Assembly: GCA_011049095.1 (NCBI GenBank)
Contig: DSDE01000152.1
Span: 1-6,116, forward strand
Length of the DNA stretch: 6,116 nucleotides
Source of the DNA: Fidelibacterota bacterium
Lineage (GTDB): Bacteria > Fidelibacterota > Fidelibacteria > Fidelibacterales > DSDE01
Direction: 5' to 3'
This document shows positions 1 to 6,116 of the stretch, in pieces (position 1 is the stretch's first letter; the number at the start of each line of letters is the position of its first letter). The notes beneath the pieces are model-generated. The model was not told where the DNA came from. It ran no database searches and worked only from the letters and a program-made list of their open reading frames with translations. Made by a program: the position numbers and the translations under genes.

Positions 1-987
1 ACCTTGCGGATCATTATCTTTCAGGCATTTCACCGCCATTAGGGAAACATTAAAGCCGATGCCGGCAATGCCTATGCCATTATCGGCCGTGGCGCCGGCA
101 ATACCCGCCACATGGGTTCCGTGCATTCGATAATCAAGTGGTGCCGGTCCGGAAAGCGCACCCATGGGATCATTGTCCGGTGTTCCTGAAGCTCCGGAAG
201 CATCCCAGCCCAAGAGGTCATCAATATAGCCATTTCCATCATCATCGGTGCCATTCATAAAGGGAGAGTCGCCATAAATAGCATCCTGTATATTCACGGA
301 GCCGTCGCCATTGTAATCTACCGTAATATAACTCTGTATTTCGGCAGCCGTGACAAAACCGTCATTGTCGGCATCCACATCAGCAAAAATATCTTCGGGA
401 ATTTCACCCTGGTTTATCCAGATATTGTTGATGAGGTCTTGGTGGAGATAATCAATTCCCGTATCAACAACGCCAACGACAATCTGCTTACTGCCGGGAA
501 TTTCGCCATCATCCACATTCCAGAGTCCCCAGGCCTGAGGAGCTCTTACCTGTGGTATGTACCATTGCTGAGCCAGCTTCGGGTCATTGGGCGTGTAAGA
601 GGCTACACGAAGAATGGGCTCGCGTTCGGCATAAAGGAGGGCTTCAGCTTCCGAAAAAGCTGATACTGCGGCCTGGAGATCGCTTTTTGTTTCATCAATC
701 CAAATACGATAGATACGGTTGAGAGAAATTTCTCCATCAAAATCATTTTCGTCAGCGGCAGGCAGCCAATTTTCAAGAGATTTTACACTGTAAACTCTCA
801 AGAGCTCATCGAGCTGCAAAATACCTGTAGATTTGCTCTTTATCTGTGCTTCAGTCAGTGCATCATGCTCTTGCTTCAGGCAAATAAGGAGCCGGTCACT
901 ATAGTAATCTTCCCGAGGTGCACCTGCAAAAAGAGCCACAGTGCTTAACAGGATGGATAGAACTGAGATAAAATATCTTCGCTTCAT
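1..987 (-). CDS. Secreted subtilisin-like (S8) serine peptidase, N-terminal part; 3' end beyond the window
   Basis: Open for 329 codons from ATG at 987 to the left window edge with no stop, so the C-terminal part is missing. Residues 1-22 look like a Sec signal peptide (basic MKRR, hydrophobic core, AGA near the cleavage site). Residues about 28-130 resemble the propeptide region usual in FCB-group secreted subtilases, ending in TPNDP (132-136) and QQWY (140-143). The catalytic domain follows: the Asp motif VVGVVDTGID places the catalytic Asp at 175, and HGTHVAGIAGA places the catalytic His at 289. The Ser motif would lie beyond the edge. Between Asp and His are two EF-hand-like loops (205-216 and 224-235) and the acidic DDDGNGYIDD stretch (248-257) common in this subtilase group. 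The likely role is calcium-stabilised extracellular or cell-surface proteolysis. It starts 15 nt after the preceding gene's stop, so it is probably co-transcribed. A C-terminal sorting domain is expected but cannot be seen. Family assignment is secure; substrate is unknown. Confidence 0.93.
   Translation of the reverse strand, partial: MKRRYFISVLSILLSTVALFAGAPREDYYSDRLLICLKQEHDALTEAQIKSKSTGILQLDELLRVYSVKSLENWLPAADENDFDGEISLNRIYRIWIDETKSDLQAAVSAFSEAEALLYAEREPILRVASYTPNDPKLAQQWYIPQVRAPQAWGLWNVDDGEIPGSKQIVVGVVDTGIDYLHQDLINNIWINQGEIPEDIFADVDADNDGFVTAAEIQSYITVDYNGDGSVNIQDAIYGDSPFMNGTDDDGNGYIDDLLGWDASGASGTPDNDPMGALSGPAPLDYRMHGTHVAGIAGATADNGIGIAGIGFNVSLMAVKCLKDNDPQG
283..375 (-). other. Two EF-hand/dockerin-like calcium loops inserted in the subtilase domain
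   Basis: Residues 205-216 read DADNDGFVTAAE, a 12-residue EF-hand loop with Asp at positions 1, 3 and 5, Gly at 6, Val at 8 and Glu at 12. Residues 224-235 read DYNGDGSVNIQD, with D, N and D at positions 1, 3 and 5, Gly at 6, Val at 8 and Asp at 12, which also resembles a dockerin repeat. The loops lie between the catalytic Asp and His, just before the DDDGNGYIDD segment. Calcium binding is inferred from the ligand pattern. Confidence 0.8.
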
Positions 988-1005
988 TAAAAAACACCTT
1001 TTTTA
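988..1005 (-). promoter_or_regulatory. Stop codon and A/T-flanked ribosome binding site of the S8 peptidase gene
   Basis: On the coding strand the stop TAA of the 931-residue gene is followed by AAAAGGTGTTTTTTA and then ATG. AAGGTG is the only Shine-Dalgarno-like element, weaker than the sites of the two upstream genes. It sits between a run of six A and a run of six T (989-994 and 999-1004 on the plus strand), which could pair weakly and leave GGTG in a four-base loop. The 15-nt gap supports a shared transcript and possible translational coupling. Confidence 0.6.
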
Positions 1006-3798
1006 TTTAAGGAGAATCATCTTGCCGCTGGCTCCAGCCGATTCCGACTTGAGGCGATAGATGTAGATACCGCTGGGCAATGCACTGCCTTCAAAAGAGA
1101 CATTATGCCAGCCGGCGGGCATCCAACCATTAATGAGTGTGCCCACGGTTTCTCCTCTAAGGTTATAAACCACGAGTTCCGCATTTCCGGCTGAGGGGAG
1201 TGCAAAGCGGATCTGAGTTACAGGATTAAAAGGATTGGGAAAATTTGGCAAGAGGGTGATTTCCCCGGGTAAAATCGGCGAGTCGCTTGCACTGGAGATG
1301 ACATTAGAATCAAAATAGGCATGAATCATAATATTTCCGATGAAACCCACATTACTGAGGAGGTCCCAGCTTTCAAGTGCCGGATCATACCAATAGGATC
1401 GTCCCTGATCGCTGTCAGTATCCAGACCTATCGGCTGAGTGGCGCTCATTTCAATAAAACCAATCCAGATGTCACCACTTTCTAAAACGATATTAGCTGA
1501 GGAGAAATCTCTTTCATTCCAGCCGGGCTGGGCATTGACCACTGCCAAGGTAAGATAATCGCCGGGTTGCCCATTATCGTCTGCCCAAATATAAAACTTT
1601 ACCAGAGCCATGGCATTGCCATTAGACCAGAATCTCACTTTTTTCAGCGCGGCGGGATATTCTGGCAAAGAAAAGCGGACGGCAGACTGGCCATCTTGTC
1701 CAAGATTAAAACCTGTCTCGGCTGTGGAATCGTCATAGCTAACTACAAAAACTGTTTGCGATTCCGGCTTGCCCATCACTTCCTGGGCTTTCTGACTTTC
1801 ACCATATTCATTATAAAAAGCGGTAACCGTGTAATAATAGCTGACACCGTTACTTACTTCGGTATCTCGATAGCTTGTGCCTGTAATTTCCGAAACATAG
1901 GGGGCGCTATAGCTTTGAGTTGAAAGGCGGCGATAGAGATTAAAATGAACCGGAGCCAGCCCATCTCCTTGCTGAATCAGCTCAGCTCTGATCCCTAAGT
2001 CACCGGCTCCTGTATAAGCTTCACCAATGGGAGTCCATGATGGCCCACCACAAAAAGAGCGTCCGTCTGCCGGTGTGGTTACGGTATCTTTCTCCAAAAG
2101 GATGCCCTGATTGCTTGTGGCAAAACCGGAAACGGCCAATGCAAATTTATCACCGGCATCAAAGCGAAGCTGACTATCCAGCAGCTTGACACTGCTTTGA
2201 AATCCACTGGCATTGGGTGTCAGGTCTTCAATTGTATAGAGAATTTCTCCAATATTCATCTCAGCATCTACAGCATAAACAGAGACATCAAAAGTGCCAC
2301 TGAAGCCACTTTCTCCATAGAGAAAAACTTTAGCCTCTTTGAGAATGGAATTATCTTCTGTCACATCAAAAATGACGGCATAAGCTTGCATGTCATTGAC
2401 ATAAATCCGCCAGCCGCTGTCATCATACTGCAACAATGTATCGCTTCCAGTCACGGGTGATTCCCAGCTCAACGCCACTTCACCATCGCCAGCTTCGGCT
2501 GTGAGCCCATAGGGCATTGGCAGCTCAGCCACATATTTAAGATGCCAGAGATCGCCGCCAATGGGCACCAGATTTTGTGCCAGCCAGCCCTCTTCTGCTG
2601 TTCCGCTATTTGTCAGCACGCCGGCAATGTCAATATTGTCAATAATCCAGCCGAATAATGTAGGGTCGTTGGTGCTATTGTAGCCCGGGTCTGAAGCAAA
2701 GGCCCATCTGATTATCAGCTCCTGGCCATTATAAACTTCTGGCAAAGTGAATGTCACCGGCACCCAGCCATCGCTGCTGCCGCCCCAGCCAGGCACATTG
2801 GGCCCTTCACCGTGTTCATAGCCAAAACTATAAAGACTGCTCACATTATAGGCCGGTGTGACATCTGTAAGCACTGTCCAGCTTTCGCCGCCATCATTGG
2901 AAATGCGGACATTCATACCGTCCCATCCAGTGTATGGGGCAGTGGCGCCTGCCGGGTCTTCCACTTTAAAATTATGCATAAAGCTGATCGTGTTTGTGCC
3001 ACTGGCGGGAATTCTTACTGGAGGTGAATCAAGGACCTGATACCAGGCATCCAGATAGCCGCCGCTTTGCCCGATGGAAGGGTCATTCATTGCCCAGGAG
3101 GTTCCGTCATAGGCGCCAGTTTCTGTCACATGCCATTGAGCCGGAATGGCAGTGGCATCTTCACTATACCAGCCGCTTGTATCTTGGTCTTCAAAGTCTT
3201 CAAAAAAGACCTGATTGCCATCTACGGTGACGCTGATATCATCGAGAAAAAAACCTTCTCCGATTGGCGCATCTTCATCACTGTGAAAATACCAGCGCAA
3301 TTGAATCGTCTGACCGGCGTAATTATCTAAAGAAATGGGGATGGAATAGCTGGCATTGAAACTGGACCAATCCTCTGGCACATCTATATAGACGAAATTA
3401 TTACCATCGGGATCGCCATAAGGATTGGAGACAGGATACCAGGTGTCGCCGCCATCGGGGCTCACTTCACAGCCCCAATAATCCACATCGGGAAAAGTAT
3501 CGAAATCATCGAAATAGCCCCTTATAAAAAAATCTGCCGTCACACGCCGTCCATTTGGAAGCTGCACAGGAGGCCCATAAATATAATTATCCATATTGGG
3601 CAAATAGCTGAAATCTTCTGTCTGACAGGCCAAAGCATAGTCTCCGCCTTTGGCTTTAGATGCCGGTACAGCTTGTACGCCATTAGCCGGAGCAAGTCCT
3701 GTCAATGTCACATTCCCAAAATGCTTTAATGATCCTTCTACTAGTCCGGCGCCAAAAAGCAATGAAGCCAGCAAGGTCAAACCAATCAACTTTTTCAT
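1003..3798 (-). CDS. Large multidomain secreted protein with T9SS type A sorting domain (jelly rolls, split Fn3, duplicated module)
   Basis: A complete 931-residue protein with ATG at 3798 preceded by AAAGGAGA. Residues 1-22 form a Sec signal peptide. Residues about 56-196 and 198-393 are two MAM/immune-inhibitor-A-like jelly-roll modules, ending in GFFLDDISVTVDG and GWIIDNIDIAG; the second contains QWHVTE (221-226) and SWAMND (234-239). C58 and C110 could form a disulfide in the first. Residues 428-448 begin a fibronectin-III domain (LTAEAGDGEVALSW) that resumes at 615-678 with HFNLYRR and YYYTVTA; a separate beta module (about 454-608) lies between. A second copy of that module occupies 683-829. 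Residues 846-931 are a Por_Secre_tail-like sorting domain with NFPNPFNPVT, VYNLRGE and LPSGIYIYRL, ending in KMILLK. No catalytic motif was found, so the likely role is surface adhesion, glycan or protein binding, or scaffolding after T9SS export. It lies between a PorV-like gene and an S8 peptidase gene. Specific function is unknown. Confidence 0.92.
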   Translation of the reverse strand: MKKLIGLTLLASLLFGAGLVEGSLKHFGNVTLTGLAPANGVQAVPASKAKGGDYALACQTEDFSYLPNMDNYIYGPPVQLPNGRRVTADFFIRGYFDDFDTFPDVDYWGCEVSPDGGDTWYPVSNPYGDPDGNNFVYIDVPEDWSSFNASYSIPISLDNYAGQTIQLRWYFHSDEDAPIGEGFFLDDISVTVDGNQVFFEDFEDQDTSGWYSEDATAIPAQWHVTETGAYDGTSWAMNDPSIGQSGGYLDAWYQVLDSPPVRIPASGTNTISFMHNFKVEDPAGATAPYTGWDGMNVRISNDGGESWTVLTDVTPAYNVSSLYSFGYEHGEGPNVPGWGGSSDGWVPVTFTLPEVYNGQELIIRWAFASDPGYNSTNDPTLFGWIIDNIDIAGVLTNSGTAEEGWLAQNLVPIGGDLWHLKYVAELPMPYGLTAEAGDGEVALSWESPVTGSDTLLQYDDSGWRIYVNDMQAYAVIFDVTEDNSILKEAKVFLYGESGFSGTFDVSVYAVDAEMNIGEILYTIEDLTPNASGFQSSVKLLDSQLRFDAGDKFALAVSGFATSNQGILLEKDTVTTPADGRSFCGGPSWTPIGEAYTGAGDLGIRAELIQQGDGLAPVHFNLYRRLSTQSYSAPYVSEITGTSYRDTEVSNGVSYYYTVTAFYNEYGESQKAQEVMGKPESQTVFVVSYDDSTAETGFNLGQDGQSAVRFSLPEYPAALKKVRFWSNGNAMALVKFYIWADDNGQPGDYLTLAVVNAQPGWNERDFSSANIVLESGDIWIGFIEMSATQPIGLDTDSDQGRSYWYDPALESWDLLSNVGFIGNIMIHAYFDSNVISSASDSPILPGEITLLPNFPNPFNPVTQIRFALPSAGNAELVVYNLRGETVGTLINGWMPAGWHNVSFEGSALPSGIYIYRLKSESAGASGKMILLK
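1006..1263 (-). other. Canonical T9SS type A C-terminal sorting domain (Por_Secre_tail-like)
   Basis: The last 86 residues of the 931-residue protein show the classic order: LLPNFPNPFNPVTQIRFALP, then a VYNLRGETVGTL strand pair, a G..PAG.H.V.F turn, LPSGIYIYRL, and a terminal short strand KMILLK. In the FCB group such domains direct substrates that have crossed the inner membrane by Sec to the T9SS, where they are commonly cleaved during surface attachment or release. The assignment is by motif only. Confidence 0.9.
1312..1752 (-). repeat. Beta module, copy 2 of an internal duplication (residues about 683-829)
   Basis: This segment begins VVSYDDST and carries SAVRFSLPE, ALKKVRFWSNG, VKFYIWADDNGQPGDYL, IVLESGDIWIGF, QGRSYWYDP and IMIHAYFD. 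The same order of elements appears in residues 454-608: LQYDDSG, AYAVIFDV, ILKEAKVFLYG, FDVSVYAVDAEMNIGEIL, LRFDAGDKFALAV, DGRSFCGGP and LGIRAELI. The copies are diverged, and the likeness is in protein pattern, not obvious in DNA. Unlike copy 1, this one stands free between the Fn3 domain and the sorting domain. Confidence 0.7.
1975..2436 (-). repeat. Beta module, copy 1, nested within a fibronectin-III domain (residues about 455-608)
   Basis: The module runs from TLLQYDDSG to IRAELI and matches copy 2 in order of strands and key positions (YDD start, K.V.F/FLYG strand, F.V.VYA strand, GD.F.LAV strand, GRS turn, terminal I..EL strand). It is flanked by the first part of an Fn3 domain (GLTAEAGDGEVALSW, ending at residue 445) and the rest of it (HFNLYRR from 618), so it appears inserted between Fn3 strands B and C. 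Boundaries are approximate, by eye. Confidence 0.65.
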
Positions 3799-3802
3799 AT
3801 TG

Positions 3803-3810
3803 TCTCCTTT
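3803..3810 (-). promoter_or_regulatory. Ribosome binding site of the 931-residue protein gene
   Basis: The coding strand reads AAAGGAGA followed by CAAT and ATG, a good Shine-Dalgarno at normal spacing. It fixes the start at 3798 and supports the signal peptide that begins there. Confidence 0.8.
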
Positions 3811-3823
3811 ATCTCACTTAGAA

Positions 3824-3854
3824 AATCGGGACAGAATTGAACTCTGTCCCGATT
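3824..3854 (-). terminator. Perfect 12-bp hairpin in the intergenic gap; possible intrinsic terminator or attenuator
   Basis: The arms AATCGGGACAGA (3824-3835) and TCTGTCCCGATT (3843-3854) are exact reverse complements around a 7-base loop. On the coding strand the second arm ends GATT and continues TTC, giving only a four-T run, so termination may be partial. The hairpin starts 45 nt after the stop of the PorV-like gene and ends 25 nt before the next ATG. It could end the upstream transcript, reduce read-through, or protect the 5' end of a processed mRNA. On the plus strand no T tract follows directly, which argues against a plus-strand terminator. The rest of the 101-nt gap is A/T-rich; no convincing promoter was found. 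Confidence 0.55.
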
Positions 3855-3899
3855 AAGCTATCATTTTATTTGTAAATATGCAGTTAACCCTGTCACATT

Positions 3900-4922
3900 T
3901 CAGAAATCCATGCCTAAGCTTAGCTGCTGAACCAAGTCAAGGACACCAAAATCAGCCACACTATAATCAATTTTCATCGCGACGCCTGAGGCAGAAAACT
4001 TCACGCCGGCGCCGCCTGTCAGCTTGGCCGTGTCATAATTATGGTGATAGCCCAAGCGAAGGGCAGCAATTTGTCTCCACTCATATTCCAGACCATAATT
4101 AAAGCGCAGCTCGTGGTCAAGTGGATCGTTACCGTCTATAAAGAGGGTGATGCGATTCTGCTGGGATTTAATCATCTCATTTGATCCGCCTACAAGGTCC
4201 GTCTTTATTCCCATTCTAAAAACAAGGGGCAGAGGCCAGCTTTCAGTGTAAAGACGGGCTTCTTTGTCAACATTCCCCTGATTATTGGGATTGATATCGA
4301 CTTTCACATCCAGGTCAGGACCATCAAATTTCATTTCGCTGCTGAAATTGGTAATGGCCATACCAAGTGTAGTGCCCAGGATGCCGGTATTAAATTGCGA
4401 GCCAATGTCAAAGCCAAAAGTTGAAGCCACTTCCCGCCAGATCTGCTCACGAACATATTTCACTGTGACGCCAATATTAAGGCGGTCAGTCATTTTCCGG
4501 GCATAGCTTGTAGAAATAGCCACATTTGAAACCGAGAAAAATTCGGTGGTGCCTTCCGGAAAGTCGATGGTATTGACTTCCATCTCGCCTGAATTTAGAT
4601 AAGTAAGCCCTAGGCCAAAAAAATCAGTGGGACTCATCGGGTATACAGCTCCCATAAATCCATGCTGAATACCGGCATAAAGATTCAGATATGATGCATA
4701 AGCGCCTGGTCTTTGGAAATTGGCTATACCGGCTGGATTCCAATGGATTGCCGAGATGTCATCTACACCGGCCACATAAGCTCCGCCAAGGGATGCGCCT
4801 CGGGCGCCAAGCTCCAGCTTGAGAAACTGACTGGCTGTGGTTGCTACTTTGCTGATATCCTGTGCCATCAAAGTTCCAAGAACCAGAGGCAGAGCAATGA
4901 TGAGTTTTGCAATTCGTTTCAT
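3900..4922 (-). CDS. PorV/PorQ-family outer-membrane beta-barrel protein
   Basis: A complete 340-residue protein with ATG at 4922 behind a full Shine-Dalgarno. Residues 1-20 are a Sec signal peptide, with probable cleavage after LMA (A20|Q21). The family hallmark follows: FLKLELGARGASLGG (33-47), AYVAGVDDISA (48-58) and HWNPAGIA (60-67). The remainder alternates hydrophobic strands and polar turns as in FadL-like barrels (for example FGLGLTYLN, LNIGVTVKYVRE, ALRLGYHHNYD), ending in LSLGMDF with the C-terminal aromatic typical of BAM-inserted proteins. PorV is the T9SS shuttle that carries cargo from the translocon to the attachment complex, and PorQ belongs to that surface complex. The family also has many paralogues of unproved function in FCB genomes, so I do not assign porV. 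Its place between sorting-domain proteins suggests a role in their export or anchoring. Length is normal for the family. Confidence 0.9.
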   Translation of the reverse strand: MKRIAKLIIALPLVLGTLMAQDISKVATTASQFLKLELGARGASLGGAYVAGVDDISAIHWNPAGIANFQRPGAYASYLNLYAGIQHGFMGAVYPMSPTDFFGLGLTYLNSGEMEVNTIDFPEGTTEFFSVSNVAISTSYARKMTDRLNIGVTVKYVREQIWREVASTFGFDIGSQFNTGILGTTLGMAITNFSSEMKFDGPDLDVKVDINPNNQGNVDKEARLYTESWPLPLVFRMGIKTDLVGGSNEMIKSQQNRITLFIDGNDPLDHELRFNYGLEYEWRQIAALRLGYHHNYDTAKLTGGAGVKFSASGVAMKIDYSVADFGVLDLVQQLSLGMDF

Positions 4923-4927
4923 AGTTT

Positions 4928-4935
4928 ACCTCCTT
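4928..4935 (-). promoter_or_regulatory. Strong ribosome binding site of the PorV-like gene, abutting the upstream stop codon
   Basis: The coding strand reads TGA (stop of the preceding gene), then AAGGAGGT, then AAACT and ATG. A complete Shine-Dalgarno fills the 13-nt gap directly after the stop, which sets the start and implies a polycistronic transcript with efficient re-initiation. Confidence 0.88.
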
Positions 4936-6116
4936 TCATCGTATGATGGCAAATTTGCCGATATGTTTTTTCCCCTGCGGCGTTTCCACGGCAAAAACAT
5001 AGAGGCCGGGAGCCACCTCCTGCCGATTGGTTGTACTTAGGTCCCACGCTTCGGAATCATCAAAAGCATTTTTATGATTCAAGGTATTAACCTTTTCACC
5101 CACCAGATTGAAAATTGTTATTGTGCACTCCTCTGGAAGATTGGTGAAAAGTATCCGCTTACGGTACTGATTCTGCTCCCAGTATGCCGTGACAATATAA
5201 GGATTTGGAACTACCCTGATTTTTTTCATATCATCTTTGCTAATCTCTTGCAAATCAGTCAGCTCGGAAGAATTAAAGGTGAATTTATCACCATCATGGA
5301 GCGGCTTGTCAGTATAGAGAAAAAGTGTATCTCCAGCTTTGAATGGATATGGCGCCAGTGTATCCCAGTCAAAAGTGACGCCCCAGGTAGGCTGCCGCAA
5401 CGCCGGATTTACCCCAGGAATTCCCTTTTCAAGGAAAATGATCGTTTCCTTTTGATCCAGTTCACCATTTCTGGTAGCCGAAAGCTCGCGAACAAGCAAA
5501 TCCATCGTTTCACCGGTATTTAGCTTGACACCTTTGAATGAAACAGCTGCCATAGATGCTGGCATTGGCGTATTCCAGTAAGCGCTGTCCAGAACTGAGC
5601 CCGGATTTCCAAACACTATGGCGTAATCATCGGCAGTGGGATAGCTCTGACTTGTACTTACAGAATATGTGGCATTTTCTTCCATCTCTGAATTATTCCA
5701 ATAGGCTTCTTTGAGTCTGGCCTTGTAAATATTCTGAAAAAGCACCTGCAGACCATCAAAAACAGCATGATAGCTTGTCAGTGGGTTGCCGCCCTCGTAG
5801 TCAATATTGGGATCATTTACAACCAAAGTATCACCGCGGCTAAGATTTACCACAGTGTATTGTGGCGCTCGAATCATAGGTCCAAAAGAGCCCACCTGGC
5901 TGCTTGCTTTAATGCTTATTTCGTATTGGTCTTTACGCACTTTTGATGGATCGGCTATGCGGATTTCAATGGGAATGGTTCCGCGAGATCCTTCTATTCT
6001 TTTCACAATCGTAGAATGAGTCACGTTCAAGGGTTTTTTTGCCGGTATGATTTTAACAAAGTTAGGCGCTAAGACGGTATTCCCTTTGGGGTTTTCCAGA
6101 CTTTCCAGCTCATAAC
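4936..6116 (-). CDS. C-terminal part of a large exported protein with a VVPNPY-type T9SS-like sorting domain; 5' end beyond the window
   Basis: The frame is open from the right window edge to TGA at 4936, giving 392 visible residues starting YELESLENPK. A TTG at 6030 could be read as a start, but the frame continues upstream without a stop and nothing like a Shine-Dalgarno precedes it, so that codon is most likely an internal Leu. The visible N-terminal half is predicted beta-rich with no recognised catalytic motif: residues 46-71 (GTIPIEIRIADP to QYEISIKA), then YTVVNLSRGDTLVV (86-99) and FDGLQVLF (119-126). This fits the C-terminal region of long secreted proteins common in KSB1/Marinimicrobia-type genomes. 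Residues 298-392 form a sorting-domain-like Ig fold: KIRVVPNPYIVTAYW, RILFTNLPEECTITIFNL, VGEKVNTL, EAWDLST, VAPGLYVFAVE and GKFAIIR. It is translationally adjacent to the PorV-like gene. The N-terminus, and any signal peptide, are unseen. Confidence 0.88.
   Translation of the reverse strand, partial: YELESLENPKGNTVLAPNFVKIIPAKKPLNVTHSTIVKRIEGSRGTIPIEIRIADPSKVRKDQYEISIKASSQVGSFGPMIRAPQYTVVNLSRGDTLVVNDPNIDYEGGNPLTSYHAVFDGLQVLFQNIYKARLKEAYWNNSEMEENATYSVSTSQSYPTADDYAIVFGNPGSVLDSAYWNTPMPASMAAVSFKGVKLNTGETMDLLVRELSATRNGELDQKETIIFLEKGIPGVNPALRQPTWGVTFDWDTLAPYPFKAGDTLFLYTDKPLHDGDKFTFNSSELTDLQEISKDDMKKIRVVPNPYIVTAYWEQNQYRKRILFTNLPEECTITIFNLVGEKVNTLNHKNAFDDSEAWDLSTTNRQEVAPGLYVFAVETPQGKKHIGKFAIIR
4939..5223 (-). 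other. VVPNPY-variant C-terminal sorting-like domain
   Basis: This is the last 95 residues of the right-hand gene. The plan matches the sorting domain of the 931-residue protein (PNP motif, I.F..LP strand, I.I.NL.GE.V.TL, W.L, .PGLY.F.V, short final strand). It differs in the opening (RVVPNPYIVTAYW in place of NFPNPFNPVTQIRF), in an extra charged stretch NQYRKR, and in an NRQEVAPGLY turn in place of LPSGIY. Use of the T9SS is inferred from this resemblance. Confidence 0.75.

Noticed and set aside
1567..1923. 118-codon plus-strand open frame opposite the 931-residue gene
   Set aside because: It is antisense to the duplicated-module and Fn3 coding region, with no family resemblance or start signals, so it is treated as a shadow.
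3855..3899. Possible promoter in the gap after the PorV-like gene (GTGACA then TACAAA on the coding strand)
   Set aside because: The match to a sigma-70-like pair is partial, the region is A/T-rich by chance, and FCB promoters often differ from that consensus. It is too weak to annotate.
5074..5523. 149-codon plus-strand open frame opposite the right-hand gene
   Set aside because: It lies wholly antisense to a well-supported coding region, has no Shine-Dalgarno or recognisable domain, and its translation looks like a shadow.
6028..6030. TTG as the start codon of the right-hand gene
   Set aside because: The frame continues upstream to the window edge without a stop, the upstream residues read as normal protein, and no Shine-Dalgarno or signal peptide is found there. 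The gene is 5'-truncated by the window.
6034..6040. Run of seven A on the coding strand (GCA AAA AAA CCC), a possible frameshift site
   Set aside because: The zero frame is open and sensible on both sides, no stimulatory stem or useful alternative frame is evident, and Lys-Lys runs of this kind are ordinary.

Overview
The window is a compact block of protein-coding genes, all on the minus strand, so transcription runs from high to low coordinates. It suggests a Gram-negative bacterium of the FCB superphylum (Bacteroidota/Ignavibacteria, Calditrichota, KSB1, Marinimicrobia or Cloacimonadota type). The evidence is a PorV/PorQ-family outer-membrane protein, a C-terminal sorting domain with the NFPNPFNPVT signature of type IX secretion system (T9SS) cargo, a second related C-terminal domain with a VVPNPY signature, and large mosaic secreted proteins of jelly-roll and fibronectin-III modules. 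The sequence alone does not resolve the phylum.

Layout in transcription order: (1) the C-terminal 392 residues of a large exported protein (6116 to 4936), whose 5' end lies beyond the right edge; (2) after 13 nt carrying a full Shine-Dalgarno, a 340-residue PorV/PorQ-like beta-barrel protein (4922 to 3900); (3) a 101-nt gap with a perfect 12-bp hairpin; (4) a 931-residue multidomain secreted protein with a canonical sorting domain (3798 to 1003); (5) after 15 nt, the N-terminal 329 residues of a subtilisin-like (S8) serine peptidase (987 to 1), which runs off the left edge before its catalytic serine. Coding density is very high. No RNA genes, mobile elements, CRISPR arrays or tRNAs were seen.

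Inferred working model: this is an export/surface-protein operon. Three proteins carry or probably carry Sec signal peptides (one has its N-terminus outside the window) and at least two have T9SS-type C-terminal domains. The PorV-family barrel lies between them and belongs to the family that includes the T9SS shuttle protein. The most unusual points are a fibronectin-III domain that appears split by a nested module which recurs later in the same protein, and a pair of EF-hand/dockerin-like calcium loops inserted in the subtilase catalytic domain.
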